Shown piece after piece: positions 49,620 to 57,770 of a stretch of DNA of 64,000 nt. The stretch's first letter is position 1; each line of letters begins with the position of its first letter. A program made the position numbers and the translations under genes. The DNA comes from Clostridia bacterium (GTDB lineage Bacteria; Bacillota; Clostridia; Christensenellales; Aristaeellaceae), in contig JAFXBE010000019.1 of assembly GCA_017516765.1 (NCBI GenBank), positions 1 to 64,000 on the forward strand, in the 5' to 3' direction. The notes under the pieces were generated by a model. It was not told the DNA's origin, did not search any database, and saw only the letters and a list, made by a program, of their open reading frames with translations.

Positions 49620-50219
49620 ATGGATACGCTGAAGAAGTTCCGACAGGAATGCACGGCATTTTTTGACAGCCTGTCTGCAGCAAGGGTACCGCCGTTGGTG
49701 TTTGGCGAAGGGCTGCACCACCGCCCCGTGCTGATGCTGATCGGAGAAGCACCCGGCGAGCAGGAAACGCTGCAGGGCAGACCCTTTGTCGGAAAGGCAG
49801 GGAAGAATCTGACGGCCTTTCTGGAAACTGTGGGGCTGGATCGTGCTCAGCTGTATGTGAGCAATGTGGTCAAGATCCGGCCCACCAAAGTGAGCGCGGC
49901 GGGCAGGATCGTCAATCGTCCGCCGAGCCGGGAGGAGAAGGAACTTCATACCCCTTGGCTCATGCGGGAGATCGCTCTTGTGCGTCCCGATGCGCTGGTA
50001 ACGCTGGGCAATGTTGCGTTGCAGGCGTTCGTGCAGGATACGGTGGGAAATCGGCACGGAAAGTGGATGCGGGCAGTGGTCTCTCCACCGCAGGGAGAAG
50101 CGTTCACACTGCCGCTGTATCCCTTGTATCATCCTGCTTCTGTTATCTATAACCGTTCGCTTTCGCAGGTCTATCAGCAGGATCTGGAGACACTGCGGGA
50201 TTCTCTCCGGGCGGATTGA
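49620..50219 (+). CDS. Uracil-DNA glycosylase family 4-like protein
   Basis: Predicted removal of uracil from DNA. 199 residues from ATG 49620; ATG 49614 is only 1 nt from GGGGAGG. Motif 1 GEAPGEQE, GRPFVGKAGKNL, VSNVVKIRPT and motif 2 LYHPASV match family 4/5. The four Cys that bind the [4Fe-4S] cluster in true family 4 enzymes are absent; only one Cys (~11) is present. It is therefore a cluster-less variant or has another role. Confidence 0.82.
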   Translation: MDTLKKFRQECTAFFDSLSAARVPPLVFGEGLHHRPVLMLIGEAPGEQETLQGRPFVGKAGKNLTAFLETVGLDRAQLYVSNVVKIRPTKVSAAGRIVNRPPSREEKELHTPWLMREIALVRPDALVTLGNVALQAFVQDTVGNRHGKWMRAVVSPPQGEAFTLPLYPLYHPASVIYNRSLSQVYQQDLETLRDSLRAD

Positions 50220-50340
50220 AGCATTCAAATTGACAGTTGAGCCGACAGGGTGTACTCTTAAAGCAGAAACAGATGACAACGCCGCTGCACTGTGTTACGA
50301 TAGCCTCGTCAAAAAAGCCGAAAGGCGTGGAGGTAGTCCT

Positions 50341-50841
50341 ATGGATTTTGTAGCTGTCAACTTACCCATTATTCTTCTTTTTCTCTTAGGGATGGGGCTG
50401 CTGATCGTTGAGGCGTTTATGCCCGGGTTTGGTCTGCCGGGCATCACGGGCAGCATCATGGAGATCGCGGCGATCGTACTCACCTACATCCATCACGGCG
50501 GCATGGCTGCATTGGGTGTGACCGTATGCATTCTCGCGATTATGGGCATTGTGGTTTCGCTGGCGCTCCGGTCTGCCAGCAAAGGCAGGCTTTCCAAATC
50601 GGCCATGGTGCTCAACGAAACCGAAGATGCCAGCGTTATGGATGTGTCTGAAGACCTGAAGGTGTTCCTCGGAAAAGAGGGCGTCACCACCACGGTGCTC
50701 CGTCCCACCGGCATGGCCGAATTCGGTGGCATCCGCCTGAATGTGGAGTCTGAGGGCGAGTTCATCCCGGCACAGACCCAGGTGGTCGTCCACAAGATCG
50801 ACGGCCGCAATGTGATCGTTAAGAAACTGCGCGCCGAATAA
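50341..50841 (+). CDS. NfeD-like membrane protein
   Basis: 166 residues from ATG 50341 (GGAGG). Two or three membrane helices (~7-25, ~32-53, ~57-78; [27 protein letters not shown] is the family signature) and a C-terminal OB-fold NfeD domain ([43 protein letters not shown]). Works with the flotillin encoded 35 bp downstream in membrane microdomain organisation. Confidence 0.92.
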   Translation: MDFVAVNLPIILLFLLGMGLLIVEAFMPGFGLPGITGSIMEIAAIVLTYIHHGGMAALGVTVCILAIMGIVVSLALRSASKGRLSKSAMVLNETEDASVMDVSEDLKVFLGKEGVTTTVLRPTGMAEFGGIRLNVESEGEFIPAQTQVVVHKIDGRNVIVKKLRAE

Positions 50842-50875
50842 TCCGGCGCTGCTGATATTGAAAGGAGACTGTATC

Positions 50876-51916
50876 ATGATGGAATCTTTGCTTGCTCTGG
50901 CTCGGAGCTACGGCTCCTACGGTGGCGATTCCGCCGCTTGGATCATTGTGATTCTTGTTGTCGCGCTGATCGCTATTCTGGTGTTCCTGCGCTTCGTGCC
51001 CCTTGGTCTGTGGATCACCTCTCTGGCTGCCGGCGTGCACGTAAGCATCGCTTCTCTGGTTGGTATGCGCCTTCGCCGCATCCAGCCCAAGCGTCTTGTT
51101 GAGCCCCTCATCAAGGCTCGTAAGGCCGGTCTGAATGTAACCCTTCCCCAGTTGGAAACCCACTATCTTGCCGGCGGTAATGTTGACCGCGTGATCAACG
51201 CCCTCATCGCCGCCCAGCGTTCCTCCATCGAGCTGCCCTTCGAAAAGGCCTGCGCCATCGACCTGGCCGGCCGCGACGTGCTGCAGGCTGTACAGATGAG
51301 CGTTACCCCCAAGGTCATCGAGACCCCCGTTGTTGCTGCTATCGCCAAGGACGGTATTGAACTGCGCGCCAAGGCCCGTGTTACCGTTCGCACCAACATC
51401 GAGCGCCTGGTCGGTGGTGCCGGTGAAGAAACCATCATCGCCCGCGTCGGTGAAGGTATCGTTACCACCGTCGGTTCCAGCGACACCCATAAGGCTGTTC
51501 TGGAAAACCCCGACTCCATCAGCCGTACTGTGCTCAGCAAGGGTCTGGACGCCGGTACCGCTTACGAGATCCTCTCCATTGACATTGCCGATGTTGACGT
51601 TGGTCGTAACGTTGGCGCACAGCTGATGATGGATCAGGCCGAGGCCGATCGCCGCATTGCTCAGGCCCGTGCCGAAGAGCGCCGCGCCATGGCTGTTGCC
51701 CATGAGCAGGAAATGAAGGCCTCCGTTCAGGAGATGCGCGCCCGCGTTGTGGAAGCCGAAGCTGAAGTGCCCAAGGCCATGGCTGCTGCCCTGCGTGAAG
51801 GCAAGCTGGGCGTAATGGACTACTTCCAGATGAAGAATGTGGAAGCCGACACCACCATGCGCGAAGGCATTGCCAAGGCTGCTGCCCCCGCTTCCGCTCC
51901 CGTTGAGAAGAAGTAA
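50876..51916 (+). CDS. floA: Flotillin-like protein FloA
   Basis: Scaffold of membrane microdomains. 346 residues from ATG 50876 (AAAGGAG). N-terminal membrane hairpin (~20-40), SPFH/PHB domain ([26 protein letters not shown] ... [14 protein letters not shown]), then an Ala/Glu-rich coiled coil ([29 protein letters not shown]). The nfeD-floA pair is a standard Firmicute unit. Confidence 0.96.
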   Translation: MMESLLALARSYGSYGGDSAAWIIVILVVALIAILVFLRFVPLGLWITSLAAGVHVSIASLVGMRLRRIQPKRLVEPLIKARKAGLNVTLPQLETHYLAGGNVDRVINALIAAQRSSIELPFEKACAIDLAGRDVLQAVQMSVTPKVIETPVVAAIAKDGIELRAKARVTVRTNIERLVGGAGEETIIARVGEGIVTTVGSSDTHKAVLENPDSISRTVLSKGLDAGTAYEILSIDIADVDVGRNVGAQLMMDQAEADRRIAQARAEERRAMAVAHEQEMKASVQEMRARVVEAEAEVPKAMAAALREGKLGVMDYFQMKNVEADTTMREGIAKAAAPASAPVEKK

Positions 51917-51946
51917 TGCTTTTACTGCTGCATAGGAGGTGAGCAG

Positions 51947-52522
51947 ATGGATGGTTTTATCATACTGATCGTCATTGCGATCGTGTCGAATATCATTAAG
52001 AACAGCAAGAAAAAGTCCGGTGCTGCTCCCAACACAGCAAAGAAAACGGGTACTCAAAGCGTATTGGAGCGTTTTGAGCAGTGGGCCGAAAAGTTGGACG
52101 AAATGGGAGAAACGCAGGAGGGGCAGGCACAACAGCCTGCCGCTCCGGCGGCCCAGCCGACTGTAAGGGCTGTGGATCGCAAAGCCGAGCTGAAAGCCAA
52201 GTACGGCGACAAGCTGCACCGCGGTGAAGGCGGCGTACACGAAGCATCCTTCGAAGGTTTCTCCCGCCCGCTTGCGCCCAGTGCAGAACTGACCGCCGGT
52301 CGGGCGGCAGGCAGCATTGCCTTCCATTCCGACGAGGGTAAGGATATATGCGACCCGAGTTTGATGCATGGCGAAAGCGGTCTGGAAATGCCTGAAACAC
52401 CCGTTTTCCCGGCGCACGCGGAGAATGAACCCTTCCTTTCCGCAGGCGACCTGGTTCGCGGAATTGTTGTCAGCGAGATTCTTGCGCGCCCGGTAGCAAC
52501 CCGTATGGCAAAAACGAGGTAA
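51947..52522 (+). CDS. Hypothetical protein with N-terminal membrane helix
   Basis: 191 residues; N-terminal hydrophobic helix (GFIILIVIAIVSNII), a basic stretch, a possible amphipathic helix (SVLERFEQWAEKLDEM), then Ala/Pro/Gln-rich linker and a C-terminal DLVRGIVVSEILARPVATR segment that recurs in clostridial proteins next to floA. SD AGGAGGTGAGCAG. It ends 3 bp before the response regulator gene. Function unknown. Confidence 0.7.
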   Translation: MDGFIILIVIAIVSNIIKNSKKKSGAAPNTAKKTGTQSVLERFEQWAEKLDEMGETQEGQAQQPAAPAAQPTVRAVDRKAELKAKYGDKLHRGEGGVHEASFEGFSRPLAPSAELTAGRAAGSIAFHSDEGKDICDPSLMHGESGLEMPETPVFPAHAENEPFLSAGDLVRGIVVSEILARPVATRMAKTR

Positions 52523-52525
52523 GTT

Positions 52526-53281
52526 ATGACTGATTTGAAGGTATTGATCGCAGATGACGACGAAGGAATGCGTCTGGTCATCCGCAAGCTGGTAGGCAAG
52601 GTGGAGGGTTTTACCCTCTGCGCCGAAGCATGCAATGGACAGGAAGCGGTTGAACTGGCGGAACGCATCAAGCCCGATCTGGTGTTTCTTGATGTGGAAA
52701 TGCCGGTGATGACCGGCATTGAGTGTGCCCGCAGCATTCAGGATATGGATCCCTCCACGGTGATCATCTTCGCAACGGCGCACGATGCCTATATGGGCGA
52801 CGCTTTCGAGGTGTACGCATTCGATTATCTGGTCAAACCCTTCAAAGTGGAGCGGGTGCTGCAAACCCTGGAACGTGCCAAAGCGCGATTGCTTCGCAGA
52901 TACGGCGCAGAGGGAGAGGGCAGCGCAACGGTCAGCAAGGTGCGCGCCGCCGAAGGCCGTATGATGCTGCACCACCGCAACGGCGTCAGCTTTATCGACC
53001 TGAAGGATATCTTGCTGGTGCAGCGGGAAGACAGAGCCACCGTTCTCTATACTGTCGGTGACGAACGATATGTGACCGGCGACAGTCTTTCCGACATGGA
53101 AGAACGCCTGCCCAAAGAAAGCTTCTTCCGTTGCCATAAAAGCTACATCATCAATCTGAACCATATCAAGGATATTACCCCCTACGGGCGATGGACATAT
53201 GTGGTCAGACTGGTGGGCACCAAGCACGACGCCCTGATCACTCATGACAAGTACGACGAATTGGAGCAGATGTTCCGGTAA
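52526..53281 (+). CDS. LytTR-family response regulator
   Basis: 251 residues. Receiver domain 1-~120 with phospho-acceptor Asp ~56 (LVFLDVEMP) and the acidic pair at 10-12 (ADDDE); LytTR DNA-binding domain ~150-250 (GVSFIDLKDILLVQREDRATVLYT, FFRCHKSYIINLNHIKDI). No sensor kinase gene is adjacent, so its partner lies elsewhere. Followed by a terminator. Confidence 0.92.
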   Translation: MTDLKVLIADDDEGMRLVIRKLVGKVEGFTLCAEACNGQEAVELAERIKPDLVFLDVEMPVMTGIECARSIQDMDPSTVIIFATAHDAYMGDAFEVYAFDYLVKPFKVERVLQTLERAKARLLRRYGAEGEGSATVSKVRAAEGRMMLHHRNGVSFIDLKDILLVQREDRATVLYTVGDERYVTGDSLSDMEERLPKESFFRCHKSYIINLNHIKDITPYGRWTYVVRLVGTKHDALITHDKYDELEQMFR

Positions 53282-53311
53282 TTCGATAAGAGTGACCCGG
53301 AAACGCTTCCG

Positions 53312-53345
53312 CACCCCTTCTGCAGCCCGCAGAGGGGGTGTTTTC
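53312..53345 (+). terminator. Terminator after LytTR regulator
   Basis: CACCCCTTCTGC/GCAGAGGGGGTG, 12 bp with one G-T, 5-nt loop, then TTTTCT. Confidence 0.85.
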
Positions 53346-53420
53346 TATCATATTCGTCTTCCGAACACAAGAAATACGGGAAGCAGAGCCTTGCAGAACC
53401 TGTTTTCCATTCCTCATCGG

Positions 53421-53449
53421 TTGCGCAAAGTTGAAAAATGCGATATACT
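53421..53449 (+). promoter_or_regulatory. Promoter of darA-holB-ricT operon
   Basis: TTGCGC, 17-bp spacer, TATACT, some 40 bp before darA. Confidence 0.7.
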
Positions 53450-53492
53450 ATTGACGGAAACCTATCGCTATTTCAGGGGAGGTAACCAGAAA

Positions 53493-53822
53493 ATGAAACT
53501 GATTATCGCCATCGTACAGGATGAAGATGCAAACCGCCTTGTTAATCAGCTGATGACCGAGGGTCTCGGCGTAACCAAGCTGGCAACCACCGGTGGCTTC
53601 CTGCGTGCAGGCAACACCACGCTGCTCATTGGTGTGGAAGAAGACCGTTTCCAGCATGCTATGGAGATTATCGAACAGGTATGCAAGAGCCGCAAGCAGA
53701 TTGCTCCTGCGCCTACCTCCATGGTGGGTATGCCCAGCAGCTACACCCCCTATCCGATCGAGGTCGTCGTCGGCGGCTCAACCGTGTTCGTAATGACGGT
53801 GGATCAGTTTATCAAACTGTAA
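53493..53822 (+). CDS. darA: Cyclic di-AMP receptor, PII-like (YaaQ/DarA)
   Basis: 109 residues from ATG 53493 (CAGGGGAGGT). MKLIIAIVQDEDANRLVNQL, TKLATTGGFLRAGNTTLLIGVEEDRF and VVVGGSTVFVMTVDQF match DarA, a trimeric PII-like protein that binds c-di-AMP. The yaaQ-holB-yaaT order is conserved from B. subtilis, lacking tmk and yaaR here. Confidence 0.95.
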   Translation: MKLIIAIVQDEDANRLVNQLMTEGLGVTKLATTGGFLRAGNTTLLIGVEEDRFQHAMEIIEQVCKSRKQIAPAPTSMVGMPSSYTPYPIEVVVGGSTVFVMTVDQFIKL

Positions 53823-53841
53823 GCCTCAGAAAGGAACCGTT

Positions 53842-54858
53842 TTGCAGAATCAGACATATGGCACGGTTCTGCCCTCGATGATGGCATACGACCGCATCAA
53901 CGCCGGGCTCAGGATCGTGCTGGAACAGTTCCGCCGTGGCGGAGCGAATCATGCGTATTTGCTCACGGGTGCGATGGGGCTTGGTAAACGTACGTTTGCC
54001 AAAGTGCTTGCCAGCACCCTGTTTTGTATGTCCGAAGATAAGCCCTGCGGCGTCTGCGAAGCCTGCCGCCGGGTGATGAGCGGAAACGAGCCGGATGTGC
54101 TGGAGATCTATCCGGAGGCGGGCAAGCAGATCCCTGTCGATAAAGTGCGCGAAGTGATCCGTACCGTATCCCAGCATGCGTTTGGTACAGGGTATCGTGT
54201 GGTTTTGATCGAGCCGGTGGAAAAAATGAACGCCGCGGGTCAGAATGCGTTGCTGAAATCGCTGGAAGAACCGCTTTCCAACGTCGTTTTTCTGCTGATG
54301 ACCCACGAGCTGAGCGCCACACTCGGTACCATTGCTTCCCGTTGCGTGCGTATCAAAATGTCCCCCTGGCCCGACGAGCTTGTGCAGACTGCACTGCTGG
54401 CCAAGGGGTATGCCGAAGATGCTGTGCAGCGCACTGTGCCGCTGTGCGGCGGGAATATCGGCACGGCTCTTTCCCTGCTGGAGGAAGACAACAACGATGA
54501 GGAGATACGCTCCTTTGTGGAAGCGTCCCTTTCCCTTTCATCCGATGCCGCTGCGGTGGCAGTAAGCACCAGGTTGAAGGATGCCAAAGATAAATCAGAC
54601 AAACTGCTTGCGGCGGTAGAACGTGCGATCCACCAGACGCTGCTGGTCAAGACCGGTATGCTGGAGGAAAGTGCGCTGGAACCCCTGCCTGCTGTGTGGC
54701 GGCAGAAAAGCGGCAGCATCAGCCTGCAATCACTGAATACCATGCTGGAAGCCATTTTCTGTGCCCGCCGTATGCGCAATGCACAGGTCAACTGGCAATC
54801 CACTGTGGATCAGTTAATGATAAAACTATTGGAGGAACAAACCATATGGCAGCAGTAG
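53842..54858 (+). CDS. holB: DNA polymerase III subunit delta'
   Basis: Clamp-loader subunit. 338 residues with TTG start at 53842 (AAAGGAACCGTT). N-terminal AAA+ domain with modified P-loop GAMGLGKRTFA, zinc module CMSEDKPCGVCEAC, SRC motif region (IASRCVRI), and EKMNAAGQNALLKSLEEP. The C-terminal part is less conserved. Overlaps the next gene by 13 bp. Confidence 0.93.
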   Translation: MQNQTYGTVLPSMMAYDRINAGLRIVLEQFRRGGANHAYLLTGAMGLGKRTFAKVLASTLFCMSEDKPCGVCEACRRVMSGNEPDVLEIYPEAGKQIPVDKVREVIRTVSQHAFGTGYRVVLIEPVEKMNAAGQNALLKSLEEPLSNVVFLLMTHELSATLGTIASRCVRIKMSPWPDELVQTALLAKGYAEDAVQRTVPLCGGNIGTALSLLEEDNNDEEIRSFVEASLSLSSDAAAVAVSTRLKDAKDKSDKLLAAVERAIHQTLLVKTGMLEESALEPLPAVWRQKSGSISLQSLNTMLEAIFCARRMRNAQVNWQSTVDQLMIKLLEEQTIWQQ

Positions 54859-55871
54859 TAGGTGTTCGATTCAAGAATGCCGGTAAACTTTATTATTTCG
54901 ATCCCGGTGACCATTGGCCCATGGCCGGAAGTTTTGTGATCGTCGAAACCGCCCGCGGTCTGGAATACGGGCAGGTGATCACCGGTGTGCGGGAAGTGGA
55001 CGACGAGCTGATCGCCTCGCCCCTCAAGCCCGTGGTGCGTCTTGCCAACGAAGAGGATGCGCGCCATGCAGAAGAAAACGAGAAGTTCGAGAAGGAAGCC
55101 TATGCCGTCTGTCAGCGCAAGATCGACGAACATCAGCTGGAGATGAAGCTGGTAGGTGTGGAGCAGACCTTCGACAACTCGAAGATCCTGTTCTATTTTA
55201 CCGCCAACGGACGTGTTGACTTCCGCGCTTTGGTCAAGGATCTGGCTTCTGTCTTCCGCACCCGCATCGAACTGCGCCAGATCGGCGTCAGAGATGAGGC
55301 AAAGATGCTTGGCGGTTTGGGCCCCTGCGGCCGCCCTCTTTGCTGCGGCACCTTCCTTGGCGATTTCCAGCCCGTCAGCATCAAGATGGCAAAGGAACAG
55401 AATCTTTCTCTCAACCCCACCAAGATCTCCGGCGTCTGCGGCCGCCTGATGTGCTGCCTCAAATACGAGCAGGATCATTACGAGGCCACCCGCAAGCGCA
55501 TGCCCAAGATCGGTAAAGAAGTAGAGACCCCCGATGGTTTCGGTTCCGTTGTGGATCTGAATATTCTCCGGGAAACCGTCACTGTTCGCATCTTCAAGGG
55601 CGACAGCTCCGAACTGAAGGTTTTCCCCGTGGAGGAACTGAAGTGGAATCGTCCTGCGCCCCAGCCCGAACGTGAGCAGACCGGTGAGGGCAAGCCTTCC
55701 CGCCGCCGCGCTACACGTCCTTCCCTTTCCAGCAACCCGCAGGGTGCGGGCGAAGCAGTAACCGAAATTGCAGAGGATGCTGTCGTCCCGGAGATGGAGC
55801 CTGTTCAGCAGAGCAACGATTGGCTCCGTGCTGTGGAAGAGGCACTGAACGCTGCACAGAAAAAGAACTAA
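54846..55871 (+). CDS. ricT: PSP1-domain protein (YaaT/RicT)
   Basis: 341 residues from ATG 54846. Conserved PSP1 core with Cys clusters: GGLGPCGRPLCCGTFL, and GVCGRLMCCLKYE, which in RicT bind Fe-S clusters in the RicAFT complex controlling RNase Y, biofilm and sporulation. C-terminal ~90 residues are low-complexity and basic/acidic (RRRATRPS), longer than in B. subtilis. Confidence 0.93.
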   Translation: MAAVVGVRFKNAGKLYYFDPGDHWPMAGSFVIVETARGLEYGQVITGVREVDDELIASPLKPVVRLANEEDARHAEENEKFEKEAYAVCQRKIDEHQLEMKLVGVEQTFDNSKILFYFTANGRVDFRALVKDLASVFRTRIELRQIGVRDEAKMLGGLGPCGRPLCCGTFLGDFQPVSIKMAKEQNLSLNPTKISGVCGRLMCCLKYEQDHYEATRKRMPKIGKEVETPDGFGSVVDLNILRETVTVRIFKGDSSELKVFPVEELKWNRPAPQPEREQTGEGKPSRRRATRPSLSSNPQGAGEAVTEIAEDAVVPEMEPVQQSNDWLRAVEEALNAAQKKN

Positions 55872-55875
55872 CCTT

Positions 55876-55912
55876 AAAACACAGCCATGAATAAAGCATG
55901 GCTGTGTTTTTC
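55876..55912 (+). terminator. Terminator after ricT
   Basis: AAAACACAGCCATG/CATGGCTGTGTTTT, 14 bp, 7-nt loop, T-tract. Confidence 0.9.
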
Positions 55913-55939
55913 ATTTTATCAGATATAGACTTGCTGCAC

Positions 55940-55968
55940 TTGCATTGCAATGCGGCTTGTGCTAAAAT
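55940..55968 (+). promoter_or_regulatory. Promoter of purC
   Basis: TTGCAT, 17-bp spacer, TAAAAT, 42 bp before purC. No purine riboswitch is visible. Confidence 0.55.
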
Positions 55969-56009
55969 GAGTCGAATTTTGAACTATTATTTGCATGTGG
56001 GGGATACAC

Positions 56010-56738
56010 ATGGAAGATATCACCAACCTGATCGCACAAGGAAAAGGCAAACGTCTCTACGCCACCGAAAACCCCAAAGAAGCCGTTGTTTACTATCGGG
56101 ACGAAACCTTCGCCTACCATGGGCTCAAGCGGGGACGCATCATCGGCAAGGGCGAGATCAATAATTTGATCTGTGAATATATCTTTACGCTGCTTACCGA
56201 AAAGGGCGTGCCCAACCACTTTATCCGCCGGATCGACAACCGTTGCTCGCTGGTCAAGCGGGTGGAGATCATTCCCGTAACGGTAAAGGTGCGCAACATC
56301 GTAGCAGGCAGCCTTGCCAAGCGGATCGGGCAGCCCGACGGCACCCATCTGCGCAACACCGTTGTGGAATACAATTTAAAGGATTCCGAACAGGATGATC
56401 CGCTGGTCAACCTGACCCACATCACCGCGTTGGGGCTGGCGACGCCAGAAGAGATCCAGCGTATGGAGGAACTAAGCCTCCGGGTCAATGAGATCGTAGG
56501 GGAATGTATGCGGGATATCAGTATCGAGCTGATCGACTTCAAGCTGGAGTTTGGTCGTTTTGAGGGCGAGGTGCTGCTGGCAGACGAGGTTTCCCCGGAT
56601 ACCTGCCGTTTCTGGGATGCCAAGACCCACGAACCCTTGGACATCGACCGTTTCCGCAGAGATTTGGGCGATGTGGAGGAGGCCTACCGGGAAGTGCTTC
56701 ACCGTCTGACAGGCAATGTTCTCAAGACCGGCGACTGA
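56010..56738 (+). CDS. purC: Phosphoribosylaminoimidazole-succinocarboxamide synthase
   Basis: SAICAR synthase of purine synthesis. 242 residues. GKGKRLYATENPKEAVVYYRDE, GVPNHFIRRIDNRCSLVKRVEIIPVTVKVRNIVAGSLAKR, DFKLEFGRFEGEVLLADEVSPDTCRFWD. ATG 56010 after GGGGGATACAC. Not in a pur cluster here. Confidence 0.96.
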   Translation: MEDITNLIAQGKGKRLYATENPKEAVVYYRDETFAYHGLKRGRIIGKGEINNLICEYIFTLLTEKGVPNHFIRRIDNRCSLVKRVEIIPVTVKVRNIVAGSLAKRIGQPDGTHLRNTVVEYNLKDSEQDDPLVNLTHITALGLATPEEIQRMEELSLRVNEIVGECMRDISIELIDFKLEFGRFEGEVLLADEVSPDTCRFWDAKTHEPLDIDRFRRDLGDVEEAYREVLHRLTGNVLKTGD

Positions 56739-56765
56739 ACAGTTTTATGAAAGGAAGAAACCAAA

Positions 56766-57578
56766 GTGGAATACACAGGGGTTAAAGCTTTACAGGGGGC
56801 GGCTGCGCTGGATCGCGCCGCTCCTCTTTTTGAAAGTTGGGAAGAAACCATGATCTGGGCCGTTCTGGAGGGCAGGATGGGACAGATGTGGGTCTGTGCA
56901 CAGGAGGCAGAGACCAGTGTTCAGCCTGCTGTAGCCTGTTGCCAAAACGGAGATTTTCTGTTCTTTGCCGGTGATGCCGGCTCGGATCAGGCATTGCAGT
57001 TGGTGCAGGGCATCCGGACGCTGCTGGATGAACGTTTCAGCATTGCCACCCCTCAAAACGAACAATGGAGCGAGCTGATCACCCGTGTGTTCGGAGAGCG
57101 GGCAAAAGCGGGGGAGCGGTATGCGATCTGCAAGGAGCCGGACTGCTTTGACCGTGAGCATTTGCAACGGTTGGCTGCTGCGCTGCCCGGTATGATACAG
57201 CTGCTGCCCATCGATGCAGCCTTGTATCAGCGTATTATGGAAAGCAGCTGGGCAAGAGACTTCTGTTCCCAGTTCGGCAGTGCGGAAGTATTTGCACGGG
57301 AAGGTCTCGGGTTTGTTGCTCTGGAGGACGGTGAGATCATCGGCGGAGCGTCGTCCTATATCCGCTACAATAACGGTATCGAGGTTCAGGTGGAGACCCA
57401 CCCCGATCATCGGCGCAGGGGGATAGCTACCGCCTGCTCCGCCAAACTGATTCTGGAATGTATGGAGCGGGGGCTGTACCCCAGCTGGGATGCCGCCAAC
57501 CGTATCTCTGTACACTTGGCGGAAAAGCTGGGCTATCGGGAGAAAGGGGCATATCGGGTCTGGTATCTGAACGGTTGA
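56766..57578 (+). CDS. GNAT-family acetyltransferase
   Basis: 270 residues, GTG start after AAGGAAG. The C-terminal ~110 residues form a GNAT domain: GFVALEDGEIIGGASSYIRYNNGIEVQVETHPDHRRRGIATACSAKL with the acetyl-CoA loop RRRGIA. The N-terminal half is a divergent domain, as in the GNAT_acetyltran family (PF12746-like). Substrate unknown. 28 bp after purC. Confidence 0.85.
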   Translation: MEYTGVKALQGAAALDRAAPLFESWEETMIWAVLEGRMGQMWVCAQEAETSVQPAVACCQNGDFLFFAGDAGSDQALQLVQGIRTLLDERFSIATPQNEQWSELITRVFGERAKAGERYAICKEPDCFDREHLQRLAAALPGMIQLLPIDAALYQRIMESSWARDFCSQFGSAEVFAREGLGFVALEDGEIIGGASSYIRYNNGIEVQVETHPDHRRRGIATACSAKLILECMERGLYPSWDAANRISVHLAEKLGYREKGAYRVWYLNG

Positions 57579-57607
57579 GCTTCCAACAGAATACTGTCTT
57601 TACGGTC

Positions 57608-57638
57608 TTTTGCGCATCGCTTTCGGCGATGCGCAAAA
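57608..57638. repeat. Inverted repeat upstream of decarboxylase operon
   Basis: TTTTGCGCATCGC, 5-nt loop, GCGATGCGCAAAA, 13 bp perfect. No T-tract follows on the plus strand, so it is a poor forward terminator unless the loop side is used differently; an operator or RNA stability element is possible. Confidence 0.5.
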
Positions 57639-57770
57639 AAATTGTCAGAAAGTTCACATTCAGGCAGGAAAACAGGAAGGATATGTGGAATAGTAGGAAT
57701 GGGGTTTAAATTGGTCTTTGTGGAAACACAAGACCATGATTACCATATATCTCACGGAAGGAGAAGGGAA

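Noticed and set aside
50819..53314. Minus-strand frame of about 830 codons
   Set aside because: Antisense to floA, a membrane protein gene and a LytTR regulator; no start signal.
55913..56009. Purine riboswitch before purC
   Set aside because: The leader is only about 35 nt and has neither the conserved loop sequences nor a terminator.
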